From NCBI RefSeq assembly GCF_042651565.1, contig NZ_JBHSDF010000004.1: DNA of 64,000 bases; one strand, 5' to 3'. The notes beneath the pieces are model-generated. The model saw nothing but the letters and a program-made list of their open reading frames with translations. It had not been told where the DNA came from and did no database searches. This stretch comes from Salinispirillum marinum. Lineage in GTDB: Bacteria; Pseudomonadota; Gammaproteobacteria; Pseudomonadales; Natronospirillaceae. Below are positions 28,602 through 38,300 of the stretch, piece by piece. Each line of letters starts with the position of its first letter. Within the stretch, counting starts at the first letter, position 1. The position numbers and the translations under genes were made by a program.

Positions 28602-28613
28602 TGTTCAATCCCC

Positions 28614-30767
28614 TCAGGCATTCTTGTAGTAGGTTTCACCGTTAGCGGCCATTTCGCGCATGCGATCGGTGACGCGGTACAGTGCACCCAGGTCAGCCAG
28701 TTTATCGGCACGCTTGACGATCTCATCCAAGCCCACTTCATCCATGTATTTCAGGATGCCGCCACGGAATGGAGGGAAACCTAAGCCATAGATCAGGCCC
28801 ATATCGGCGTCTGCTGGAGAAGCAACAATCTTCTCTTCCAAGCACATAGCCACTTCAATGCACATGGGGATCATCATGCGATCAATGATGGCGTCGGCGT
28901 CCAACTCTTGCTTAGGACCGGCGACGCTGTTGACTAACTTAATAGCGTCTTCGTCGACCGATTTCTTCTGTTTGCCTTTCTTGTCTAATGCGTAAGCGTA
29001 GAAACCTTTGCCATTCTTCTGACCTAAACGGCCTTCGTCATACATGACGTGCATAGCGGAACGGAAGTCCTGACCCATACGCTCAGGGAAACCTTCTGCC
29101 ATAACACCTTGGGCGTGCACGCCTGTGTCCAAACCTACGACGTCCAGCAAATATGCCGGGCCCATAGGCCAACCGAAACGTTCCATCACCTTATCGATGG
29201 CTTGGAAATCTACCCCGTCACGCACCAGCATGGCGAAGCCAGCAAAGTATGGGAACAGCACGCGGTTTACATAAAAACCCGGGCAGTCATTCACCACGAT
29301 GGGTGATTTACCCAACTTCTTGGCGTAAGCCACCACGGTAGCAATGGTTTCATCGGATGAATCCTTGCCGCGAATAACTTCTACCAGAGGCATACGGTGC
29401 ACCGGGTTAAAGAAGTGCATGCCGCAGAACCGTGACGGGTCTTTCAACGCGGTTGCCAGGCTGTCGATAGAAATGGTCGAGGTGTTGCTAGCAATAACAG
29501 CCTGCGGACCCACTTTGGTTTCTACTTCTGCTAACACCGCGTGTTTAACTTTGGGGTTTTCAACAACGGCTTCAACCACGACGTCGACTTGTTCGAAGTC
29601 GCCATAGCTCAAGGTCGGACGAATGTCGTTCAATACGTTCGCCATACCCATGATGTCCATCTTCTTGCGCTCAACTTGCTTGCTCAGCAGCTTCGCCGCT
29701 TCGTCCAAGCCCAGCTTGATGCCAGCGTCATTGATGTCTTTCATGTAAATCGGTGTGCCTTTCGATGCGCTCTGGTAAGCGATACCGCCACCCATGATGC
29801 CCGCACCCAAAACCGCTGCTTTATTCACCGGACGAGCTTTCTCTTCCCACTGTTTAGCGGTTTTCTTCAGCGCTTGGTCGTTCAGGAACAGACCGACCAA
29901 ATTGCGTGCTACCGAGCTACGCGCTACGGTGGCAAAGTTTTTAGCTTCGACTTTCAAGGCATCGTCACGGTCCATACCGGCGTGCTTTTGAATGGTTTTA
30001 ATAGCCAATACAGGCGCCGGGTAATTTGGACCCGCCTGACCGGCAACAAAGCCTTTCGCGGTCTCGAACGACATCATGCTTTCGATGCTGTTCAAGTGCA
30101 GTTTGCCTTTCTTCTCGGCGCGACGAGCTTGATAGTCAACCGAACCATCAATTGCACGCTGCACTAAAGCCAGCGCTGCATCCAACAGCTTGTCATTTTC
30201 AACAACAGCATTTACCGCGCCATCGGCCAAGGCCGCATCAGAGCGTTTCTCGCTACCTGAACAAATCCATTCAATGGAATTGTCCGCACCGATCAAGCGA
30301 GATAAGCGCACGGTGCCGCCAAAACCGGGAAAGATGCCCAATTTTACTTCGGGCAGGCCGACTTTAGCTTTGGGCGCCATGAGGCGGAAGTCGCACGCCA
30401 AACAGAATTCGAAGCCACCGCCAAGGGCTAAACCATTAATGGCCACCGCCGTCGGGAAAGGTAGATCTTCTAAGCCGTTGAAAATAGCGTTGGTTTGTAA
30501 AATACCATCAATCAGCACATCTTCTTCTTGCTGGAACATGCCCAAGAATTCAGTGATGTCTGCACCCACAATAAAGGCTTCTTTATTGCTGCTGGCGACA
30601 AGGCCCTTGATAGCATTGTTGGTCGCCATCGCTTTGACCGCTGCATCCAGCTCCAACAGCGTCTGACGATTGAATTTATTGACCGATTCGCCTTTCAGGT
30701 CAAACACCATGTGCGCGATGCCATCATCGCGCAGGGTTACCTGAATTGCATCACCCTGATAGATCAT
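28614..30767 (-). CDS. fadB: fatty oxidation complex alpha subunit
   Basis: Multifunctional enoyl-CoA hydratase, isomerase and 3-hydroxyacyl-CoA dehydrogenase, 717 aa. The N-terminal crotonase half has FIVGADITEFLG, GLALGGGFEFCLACDFRL with a catalytic Glu, and GLPEVKLGIFPGFGGTVRL with the second. The dehydrogenase half has AVLGAGIMGGGIAYQS (NAD site) and MHFFNPVHRMPLVEV with the catalytic His. ATG 30767, with CGGAGC 7 nt upstream, aligns with the E. coli start; a frame from 30803 would include the promoter-proximal leader. A PsrA-type site lies 43 bp upstream. Confidence 0.97.
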   Translation of the reverse strand: MIYQGDAIQVTLRDDGIAHMVFDLKGESVNKFNRQTLLELDAAVKAMATNNAIKGLVASSNKEAFIVGADITEFLGMFQQEEDVLIDGILQTNAIFNGLEDLPFPTAVAINGLALGGGFEFCLACDFRLMAPKAKVGLPEVKLGIFPGFGGTVRLSRLIGADNSIEWICSGSEKRSDAALADGAVNAVVENDKLLDAALALVQRAIDGSVDYQARRAEKKGKLHLNSIESMMSFETAKGFVAGQAGPNYPAPVLAIKTIQKHAGMDRDDALKVEAKNFATVARSSVARNLVGLFLNDQALKKTAKQWEEKARPVNKAAVLGAGIMGGGIAYQSASKGTPIYMKDINDAGIKLGLDEAAKLLSKQVERKKMDIMGMANVLNDIRPTLSYGDFEQVDVVVEAVVENPKVKHAVLAEVETKVGPQAVIASNTSTISIDSLATALKDPSRFCGMHFFNPVHRMPLVEVIRGKDSSDETIATVVAYAKKLGKSPIVVNDCPGFYVNRVLFPYFAGFAMLVRDGVDFQAIDKVMERFGWPMGPAYLLDVVGLDTGVHAQGVMAEGFPERMGQDFRSAMHVMYDEGRLGQKNGKGFYAYALDKKGKQKKSVDEDAIKLVNSVAGPKQELDADAIIDRMMIPMCIEVAMCLEEKIVASPADADMGLIYGLGFPPFRGGILKYMDEVGLDEIVKRADKLADLGALYRVTDRMREMAANGETYYKNA

Positions 30768-30809
30768 ATAGGTAGCTCCGTTGTTGTTTAGCCAACCAAA
30801 CATGTATTT

Positions 30810-30823
30810 AAAACGACCGTTTG
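30810..30823 (-). promoter_or_regulatory. PsrA-type operator at fadBA
   Basis: On the minus strand the site reads CAAAC-GGTC-GTTTT. It begins 1 bp after the fadBA -10 hexamer. It has the same 4-bp spacing as the site at psrA and fits the published PsrA form (G/C)AAAC-N(2-4)-GTTT(G/C). Confidence 0.7.
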
Positions 30824-30824
30824 A

Positions 30825-30854
30825 ATTCTAGGCCTAAACTGCGTTTTCTCTCAA
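30825..30854 (-). promoter_or_regulatory. sigma-70 promoter of fadBA
   Basis: On the minus strand TTGAGA (30854-30849), an 18-nt spacer and TAGAAT (30830-30825). The PsrA-type site lies directly downstream, at the expected transcription start. Confidence 0.6.
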
Positions 30855-30927
30855 CCCTGATCAGGCAAAGAGTACGTCTATGGTGGGAATAGTGAATACT
30901 GGACACTGCATGGCGTCTTTGTTGAAT

Positions 30928-31428
30928 TTACTTCACAAAGAATTGGCGACAAAAAGCGTCCAAGAGATCACACACGGCATCAACTTGTTCATTACCGCCT
31001 CGTTCGTCGAAGCCGATTGCTATTCCGTCTGGGAGTATAGCCAATAAATCTGCCCAGGGTGGCAATTGCGTCAATGCATCGTTCAAGCGCACGAGCTCCG
31101 CCCCTTGCAGGCGAAACGCGGGGTTTTCAAAGCGCCAGCCATCAATTAACCCGTAGCCGGATTCACCGGTCGTACGCAACACAATGTATTCAGTGGCCCC
31201 TTTCTGCCGGGGCATGCCTTTTTTATAGGCGGTGTAGAGCTTGAATTTTCCATCGATGCGACCTTCCACACTCAGGTCCGGTGCTTTAATGCTGGTAACA
31301 CGTAGACCCTTGCTAATGCCATACGCACGAATGGCCGCCAAACGCTTTTCAGCCTTATTGGGCATCACCCACATGAGCGAACCCAGCATGGTGAAGAAAA
31401 TCAGTGCAATAATGCCCAAATTCATCAT
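30928..31428 (-). CDS. unknown single-pass membrane protein
   Basis: A 166-aa protein not recognised. A hydrophobic N-terminal helix (about residues 3-22, including IALIFFTMLGSLMWVM) is followed by a short basic stretch NKAEKRLAAIRAYGISKG and then a soluble domain. KFKLYTAYKKGM, YIVLRTTGESGYGLIDGWRF and a conserved-looking LPDGIAIGFDERG suggest a beta-rich fold. Its start overlaps the upstream gene's stop by 4 bp, so the two are translationally coupled and probably act together. It lies behind fadBA's promoter region in the same orientation. Confidence 0.75.
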   Translation of the reverse strand: MMNLGIIALIFFTMLGSLMWVMPNKAEKRLAAIRAYGISKGLRVTSIKAPDLSVEGRIDGKFKLYTAYKKGMPRQKGATEYIVLRTTGESGYGLIDGWRFENPAFRLQGAELVRLNDALTQLPPWADLLAILPDGIAIGFDERGGNEQVDAVCDLLDAFCRQFFVK

Positions 31429-32126
31429 AAATCGAAGGATCCCAAATTGGATTCAGCCAGGAATTCCGGTTTGATTTTTTGCAACTGGGTCTCTAACGAA
31501 TACGAGACGCTGGCGGCCATGGAGAAAAAACTTAACAACGCTTTCAAATTCGCCTCACCCTGATGCGCTGAATTCACTCGCTGCCACATAGCCTGATTTA
31601 CCAACTGTAATTGCTTGTTCAGTTCGATCAAACCCCGTAATGACCAGTCTCCTTTGGTTTTATCGCCCACTAGGAAATATTGCCGTAAGAGGTAGGTGCT
31701 GACACTGCGCAATATAAACTCACGCTGTGATGCAAAGGGCAAATGCGTTAATGCCATGGGCTTCAATTTGTTTAAAATTGGGCACGCGCTGTTCGCCATC
31801 AATAAACCCATAAGGGAACGCACGCCCTCCTCCAAGCTGGTCTGTTTTGCGTATTCACGTTCTGGCGCTATGACCCGTACCCGTGCTTTTTTAATGGCCG
31901 GCAATGCCCCAACGTCTTCCACTACGTTTTGAATATCAACCGCCGCCGGGCAAAATTCATGTTTCTTGGCATCCAACGGACAGTTCACACACTGATTGTT
32001 TTTTAAACGTGTCCATTTGGCCGGTGCAGTCGGCTGCAGATTCCCTTGTTCTGACGCATCCGTTGCAATGATGTAATGCAGTTCCGGTTCGTGATCATCC
32101 AGGGCAAATCGATATTCTATGGTCAT
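31425..32126 (-). CDS. unknown protein with Cys/His cluster
   Basis: A 233-aa soluble protein not recognised. Residues 45-60 hold a possible metal site, QCVNCPLDAKKHEFCPAA, with three Cys and one His. The rest looks helical, with acidic and hydrophobic heptads (ELNKQLQLVNQAMWQ). No signal peptide is seen. It sits 70 bp after uup and overlaps the following membrane protein gene by 4 bp. A zinc-binding partner of that membrane protein is conceivable, but nothing in the sequence names a function. Confidence 0.75.
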   Translation of the reverse strand: MTIEYRFALDDHEPELHYIIATDASEQGNLQPTAPAKWTRLKNNQCVNCPLDAKKHEFCPAAVDIQNVVEDVGALPAIKKARVRVIAPEREYAKQTSLEEGVRSLMGLLMANSACPILNKLKPMALTHLPFASQREFILRSVSTYLLRQYFLVGDKTKGDWSLRGLIELNKQLQLVNQAMWQRVNSAHQGEANLKALLSFFSMAASVSYSLETQLQKIKPEFLAESNLGSFDL

Positions 32127-32196
32127 GGTATCTATAACCTCGCGATGCTTTCCTTTATAGCTGCACCGATACTGCTATGGTGTGGCCTGTTCTCGT

Positions 32197-34074
32197 TTAC
32201 GTTTGCTCTTCCAACTCTACCCAACGTTCCAACAATTTTTCCAACTGCGCCTCAAGTTCGGCAAGTTGTGCCAAGGTAGACTGTACCTGCTCTTGTGCGC
32301 CGGTATAAAAATCTGCCTGGCTGATCACCGACTGGACCTCAGAAATGTGCTCTTCCAACGCAGCAATTTTATCGGGCAGTTGATCAAACTCACGCTGATC
32401 CTTGTAGCTCAACTTTTTCGGCTTGCGGTTGACCGTCTCCGTGGTTTTCGCAGGACTGGTATCCGTACGTTTAGGCCTCGATAGTGCACTGTTTTGCCGC
32501 CGCCAAAATTCATTCCATTCTTCGTAACCACCCACAATAGGAATCACACGACCGTTTCCGGGCATCCCCCAAACCTTAGTGGCTACATTATCAACAAAAT
32601 ACCGATCGTGACTGATCAAGATCACAGTTCCAGAAAAATCTACGATCAATTCTTCCAATAATTCCAAGGTATCAATGTCGAGGTCGTTGGTTGGCTCATC
32701 GAGCACCAATAAGTTGGCGGGTTGGCTAAATAGCCTTGCCAATAATAGCCGGTTGGCTTCACCACCACTGAGTGACTTTACCGGGCTGCGACTGCGTTTG
32801 GGCGAGAACAGAAAGCGCTCCAAATACGTAATGCAGTGCACTTTTTTACCGTTGATTTCAATGAAATCACGCCCTTCGGATACCGTATCCATCACGGTTT
32901 TTTCCGGGTCCAATTGATGGCGACCCTGATCGAAATACGCCACCGCTAAATTGGTGCCACGCTTTATATCACCCGAAGTTGGGTCCAATTGGCCCAACAA
33001 CAATTTAATCAGGGTGGTTTTGCCGATTCCATTAGCGCCCACCAAAGCAATGGTTTCACCACGCTGTACTTCGGTACTGAGCTGGTCAACGATGGGCTGA
33101 TTCGGGTAGTGAAAGGTGACGTCTTTAAGCTCAAACACCAGCTTGCCGCTGCGTTCTGCCGCTTGTACCTGCAGGTCAGCTTTGCCACCGACATTCCGGC
33201 GTTGCGACCGTTCTTGGCGCAAAGCCTCCAAGCGTCTTACACGGCCTTCGTTGCGCGTACGCCGAGCCTTGATGCCTTGTCGTATCCATACTTCTTCTTG
33301 TGCCAATCGCTTGTCAAACAGCGCATTTTGTTCTGCCTCTATTTCCAACCGTTCGTCGCGCTTCTCTAGAAATGTCGCATAAGGTGTCGGGTAACGGTAT
33401 AGGTTACTCCGATCCAGCTCCATGATGACATCGGCCACCGCATTGATAAATCCACGGTCGTGACTGATGAACAACACCAAACCACGAAAATCCTTTAACC
33501 ACTGTTCGAGCCAGCGAATACTGTCGATATCCAGGTGGTTGGTGGGCTCATCCAGCAACAGCACATTGGGATCGGTCATCAATGCCCGTGCCACCAGTGC
33601 CTTACGCCGCCAGCCACCAGACAGTTGGGACATGGTGGCCTGCCCGTCCAGCTCGAAACGTTGCAATATCGTTTCAATGCGATTCATCAACGACCAAGCA
33701 TCCTGCTCTTCAATCCAGTGTTGCAAACGCGCCACCTCGGGATGCGTAGGGTCCGCCATGAGATGTTCTTCATACCGCAGAATATAGTCCGCGGCTTCCC
33801 CAGCACCAGCCATGATAAAATTTCTGACCTTGGTTTGGTCGGCCAACGGCAACGCTTGTGGGACATACCCTACGCGAACATCGTCCGACCATCCGACCGT
33901 ACCCTGATCCGCTTGCTCTACGCCTGCGAGCAAACGCATCAACGTACTTTTGCCCTCGCCGTTGCGCCCCACAAGGCAAATTTTTTCGGCGTCAGTTTGA
34001 TTCCAATTCAAATCATTAATGACTGGCTCAGCGCCATAGGCATGATAAAGGTTTTGTAAGACAAGACTAGGCAT
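32197..34074 (-). CDS. uup: ABC-F ATPase Uup
   Basis: Ribosome-associated ABC-F protein with two ATPase cassettes, 625 aa from ATG 34074. Cassette 1: Walker A VGRNGEGKST, signature LSGGWRRKALVARAL, Walker B LLLDEPTNHLD. Cassette 2: VGANGIGKTT, LSGGEANRLLLARL, VLDEPTNDLD. The linker is rich in Arg and Glu, and the C-terminal charged coiled coil is the Uup-type DNA/ribosome-binding tail. The FSPKRSRSPVKSLSGG stretch is typical of Uup rather than EttA. It is divergent from the RND genes. Confidence 0.93.
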   Translation of the reverse strand: MPSLVLQNLYHAYGAEPVINDLNWNQTDAEKICLVGRNGEGKSTLMRLLAGVEQADQGTVGWSDDVRVGYVPQALPLADQTKVRNFIMAGAGEAADYILRYEEHLMADPTHPEVARLQHWIEEQDAWSLMNRIETILQRFELDGQATMSQLSGGWRRKALVARALMTDPNVLLLDEPTNHLDIDSIRWLEQWLKDFRGLVLFISHDRGFINAVADVIMELDRSNLYRYPTPYATFLEKRDERLEIEAEQNALFDKRLAQEEVWIRQGIKARRTRNEGRVRRLEALRQERSQRRNVGGKADLQVQAAERSGKLVFELKDVTFHYPNQPIVDQLSTEVQRGETIALVGANGIGKTTLIKLLLGQLDPTSGDIKRGTNLAVAYFDQGRHQLDPEKTVMDTVSEGRDFIEINGKKVHCITYLERFLFSPKRSRSPVKSLSGGEANRLLLARLFSQPANLLVLDEPTNDLDIDTLELLEELIVDFSGTVILISHDRYFVDNVATKVWGMPGNGRVIPIVGGYEEWNEFWRRQNSALSRPKRTDTSPAKTTETVNRKPKKLSYKDQREFDQLPDKIAALEEHISEVQSVISQADFYTGAQEQVQSTLAQLAELEAQLEKLLERWVELEEQT

Positions 34075-34105
34075 ATACGGAAACTTAGAACCCAAAAATA
34101 TTCAG

Positions 34106-34166
34106 GCGTATGATACGCACTGTGTTAGGTGTTGTCGTGGTGTTTAGAGCGCACACCGAACACCTA
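34106..34166. repeat. inverted repeats upstream of uup
   Basis: A 13-bp palindrome GCGTAT-g-ATACGC (34106-34118) is followed by TAGGTGTT (34126-34133) and its exact inverse AACACCTA (34159-34166). GGTGT / ACACC (34139-34143, 34153-34157) are nested inside. They lie 32-92 bp before uup and could be operators or leader structure; this is inference. Confidence 0.4.
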
Positions 34167-34287
34167 TCCATGACAAAGATCACTAGGGTTCAATGCGGCC
34201 TTGTGGCAGAGTACGCTCTTTAAAGTTAACGGCGTATGTATTCCGGCGTTATAGTTAGGAAAGATATAGCCCATTTCCCCTCGAAAA

Positions 34288-35370
34288 GTGAAGGTCAGGT
34301 ACTCGGTGAAAAGATATCTAGGACAAGCTGCGGCAATTGTCATTATGGTGCTACTGACGGTTTGGATGTATTCAGGACCTGATGACGCCGAGACGGCACA
34401 GCCAACCCGCGAAACCACGGTTTCCACGTCGTTACCCAAAGTACAAATTCAGCGCGTGGAAGCTGAAACCGTACAGCGTATCCTCGAAGTCAGTGCGCAA
34501 ACACAAGCCAACCGATCGGTGGAGATTCGCGCCCAGGCATCGGGCGAGGTACTTGAATTAAATTATCGTCGCGGTGACACAGTCAGCGCCGGCACAGTGA
34601 TTGCCCGTCTTGACGCCGGCGAATTACCGGAACGCCTGATCAGCGCACAAGCATTGGAACAACAGCGCCGCATCGAACTGGATGGGGTTCGCACTCTGGT
34701 GAATCGTGGTTTACAGAATGCCACCAATCTAGCGGCCGCAGAAACGGCCTATGCCGATGCCATCGCCAACCGACGCAGTTTAGAGTTGCAGCTAGAGCAC
34801 ACTGAAATTAAGGCGCCTTTTAGTGGCGTGTTGGAAAGTCTAGCGATTGAATTAGGCAGTTACATTCAAGTAGGCAGCAGCATTGCACTGTTGAATGATT
34901 TTTCACCGTTAATCGTCAGTGCGCAGGTGTCCGAAAATGACTTGGGCAACTTGATCGTTGGCCAGCGGGCCGACATTGAATTGGTGACGGGCGAACGCCT
35001 TAATGGAGAAATTCGATTCATCAGCAGTCAAGCTCGCCAGGCAACCCGTACTTTTACGGTTGAGATTGCAATTGCTTCGCAAGTCCTGACCCCGAGTGCC
35101 GGCTTAACGGCCAAGGTACTTTTCCCGTTGGCTGAACGCCGCGCTCACTTTATCAGTCCGGCTCTTTTGTCACTGGATCAAGCCGGAAATCTCAGTCTGA
35201 AGGTGCTTGCTGCGGATCAAACGGTGACGCAGGCTCGCGTGGAAATTGTAAAATCTTCGACCGATGGGGTCTGGGTAGGCGGACTAAACGAACCGGCCGA
35301 TATCATTACGGTTGGACAAGGCTTTGTGTCTGCCGGTGACCGCGTCGATGCGATTCAGACGGAGCAATAA
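34288..35370 (+). CDS. RND efflux periplasmic adaptor (membrane fusion protein)
   Basis: A 360-aa HlyD/AcrA-type adaptor linking an inner-membrane RND pump to an outer-membrane channel. There is an N-terminal membrane anchor (about residues 10-28), a lipoyl-type half-motif (VEIRAQASGEVLELNYRRGD), a short helical hairpin, the second half EIKAPFSGVLESL, then beta-barrel and membrane-proximal domains. No lipobox Cys is present, so it is anchored by the helix. GTG 34288 is taken; GTG 34306 with CAGG upstream is an equal candidate. It is 2 bp from the pump gene. No outer-membrane channel gene is nearby. Confidence 0.9.
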   Translation: MKVRYSVKRYLGQAAAIVIMVLLTVWMYSGPDDAETAQPTRETTVSTSLPKVQIQRVEAETVQRILEVSAQTQANRSVEIRAQASGEVLELNYRRGDTVSAGTVIARLDAGELPERLISAQALEQQRRIELDGVRTLVNRGLQNATNLAAAETAYADAIANRRSLELQLEHTEIKAPFSGVLESLAIELGSYIQVGSSIALLNDFSPLIVSAQVSENDLGNLIVGQRADIELVTGERLNGEIRFISSQARQATRTFTVEIAIASQVLTPSAGLTAKVLFPLAERRAHFISPALLSLDQAGNLSLKVLAADQTVTQARVEIVKSSTDGVWVGGLNEPADIITVGQGFVSAGDRVDAIQTEQ

Positions 35371-35372
35371 CG

Positions 35373-38300
35373 ATGATTGCCATAATACATGCAGCGTTAA
35401 ACCGTGTTCGCACCGTGATGCTGTTGTTCATTTTGGTGGTGCTGGCGGGTATAGGTGCATTTCGCGCCATCCCGCAGGAAGCGCAGCCGGACATTACCGT
35501 ACCCTTTATCTATATTTCTACAGGGCTTGAAGGTATCTCGCCACAAGATGCAGATCGTCTGTTGGTAAACCCTATTGAACAGCAGATCAAAAGCCTGGAG
35601 GGATTGAAAGAATATTCGTCGGTCGCCACCGAAGGCCATGCCTCCGTCACGTTGGAGTTCGAATCGGATGTTGATATAGATCAGGCACTCGATGATGTGC
35701 GTCGTCAAGTCGATATTGCCAAAAACGATCTGCCCAGCAGTGCCGACGAGCCCTCGGTCAATGAAATCAATTTGGCCCTTTTCCCGGTCATAAACGTCAA
35801 TTTGTTCGGTGACTTAGACGATCGGGTTTTGTACAGCATTGCCGATCGGATGCAAGACCAGATAGAAGCCCTGCCCGGTGTTCTTGAAGCGCCCGTTCGT
35901 GGTAAGCGAGAAGAGATCGCGGAAATCATCGTCGACCCTACGATGTTGGCCAGTTATAACCTGTCCAATGAAGAATTGATCAACTCCGTGCAGCGGAATA
36001 ATCAGTTGGTGGCTGCGGGCAACTTGGACACCGGCGCAGGCCGCTTTTCAGTCAAGGTACCGGGCCTCATTGAAACGGAAGAAGACATTCTTAACCTGCC
36101 GATAAAATCGGTTGAAAACAGCGTGGTGCGGTTTCGTGATGTCGCCATCGGCCAACGTACTTATGCCGATTTTCAGCAAATTTCACGCGTCAACGGACAA
36201 CCAGCGGTAACCTTAGAGGTGACTAAACGCGTCGGCGAAAACCTGATCAACACCATACAAGACGTTAAAGACGCCGTGGAAGCCACCCGACCATTTTGGC
36301 CGGAAGGTTTGCAGGTAATTTATACCGGTGATCAATCGCGGGAAATTGAACAAACTCTGCGCGATTTATTCAACAGTGTCATTCTCGCCACTATTTTGGT
36401 GGTTGTGGTGATGCTTTGGACGCTGGGACCTAGGGCTTCGCTGTTGGTCGGCGTATCCATACCCACGTCTTTCCTGGCCAGTATTTTAATCCTCTACATG
36501 ATGGGTATAACGCTGAACATCATTGTGCTGTTCGCGCTGATTCTCTGTGTGGGCATACTGGTGGATGGTGCCATCGTAGTGACGGAATACGCCGATCGCC
36601 GAATGAGTGAAGGTGCACCAAAAATAAAGGCTTACCGAGAGGCAGCATCGCGCATGGCGTGGCCGGTTATTTCATCGACAGCAACGACCTTAGCGGTATT
36701 TATGCCGCTGCTGTTCTGGCCGGGCATCGTCGGTGATTTCATGAGCTACTTGCCGATCACAGTGATCGTGACACTGGGTGCATCCTTGGTGGTCGCCTTG
36801 ATCGTTTTACCGGCCCTAGGTACGGTTTTTGGCAAGGCCGCTTTCGTGTCCGCCAGACAACGGCGCAATCTAGCTGCCGCTGCAGAGGGTAATGTCAGCC
36901 AAATGAGTGGTCTGGGTGGTGCTTATGTTTGGTTGTTGTCCAAGCTACTGCACGTACCCATTCTGGTTTTAGCGGGCGTGTTCTTTGTGATCGCCGCGCT
37001 GGGCGCCAGTTACGCCAAGTATGGTAACGGCATAGAATTCTTCCCCAATATTGACTCCGACTTCGGCAATATCGCGGTGCGTGCCCGCGGCAACCTCTCT
37101 CTGGATGAAAAAGACGCTTTGGTCAAACAGGTTGAAAACCTGATCATAGGCCGTTCTGAGGTGAAATCCATTAACTCGTTGACGTCTGGCGGTTCCATGA
37201 ACAACTACTCTGCGGACACTATAGGTGTGTTCCAGTTGGAGTTTGTTAGCTGGGAATTCCGCGGCACGGCGGAACAGGTGATGGACAGTATTGTCGCCCA
37301 AGCCGCCGAGATTCCGGGTATCATCGTGGAGAAAAAGGCGTTGGCCATGGGTCCAACGGCAGGCATCGATATTCAATTGGATTTTCTCTCCAATGATCAC
37401 GGTGATCTGCAGCGCACGGTCGCCATGGTGACCGAAAAGATGAACAATGATCCGCGTTTTACCGATGTATCGAACAATCTGCCCTTAGATGGTTTGGAAT
37501 GGCGTATCGATGTTGACCGTGAGGCGGCCAGTCGATTTGGTGCCGACTTGGCTTCCGTTGGCTCTGCCTTGAAAATGATCACCACGGGTTTAACCATTGG
37601 CAGCTATCGGCCGACGGATGCTGAAGAGGAACTGGACATCCGCATTCGTTATCCGTTTGATGGTCGTGATCTTGACCAGATCGAGCGCCTGACGATTTCC
37701 GCTCGGGGTGAACAGGTACCTATTTCCAATTTCATTGAACGAAATGCCCAAGGTATTCAAGGTGATCTACTGCGCACAGGCGGACAACTCGCACACCGCA
37801 TTGAGGCCAATGTATCAGCGGACTATGCCGTGGCAGACGTCATTACGGCGTTGAATGACGAGTTTCGCGCCATGTTGGCTTCGGGCGAGATTCCAGACAC
37901 CGTGCGCCCGGTATTCCGGGGAGATCAGGAAAATCAGGAGGAATCAATGATCTTTCTGAGTACGGCCTTTGGTGTCGCAATCTTTATGATGTTGGTGATC
38001 TTAGTCACGCAATTTAATAGCCTTTATCAAGCTTTCATCATTCTGAGTGCGATTGTCTTCTCATCCTTCGGCGTGCTACTCGGCCTGATGTTGACGGGAG
38101 ACCCTTTCGGTATTGTGATGTGTGGCGTTGGCATCATTGCGTTGGCTGGTATCGTCGTTAACAACAATATCGTACTGATCGACACCTACAATGCGTTGAA
38201 GAATGAAGGGGATACGCCGTATATGGCTGCCATCAAGACCGCCGCCCAGCGTCTGCGCCCTATTCTTTTAACCACCATTACAACCATCTTAGGTTTAATG

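Noticed and set aside
29541..30167. 208-codon open frame on the plus strand over fadB
   Set aside because: Antisense to fadB, with no family resemblance.
30768..30803. 12-codon longer start of fadB
   Set aside because: The conserved N-terminus and the ribosome site agree on ATG 30767.
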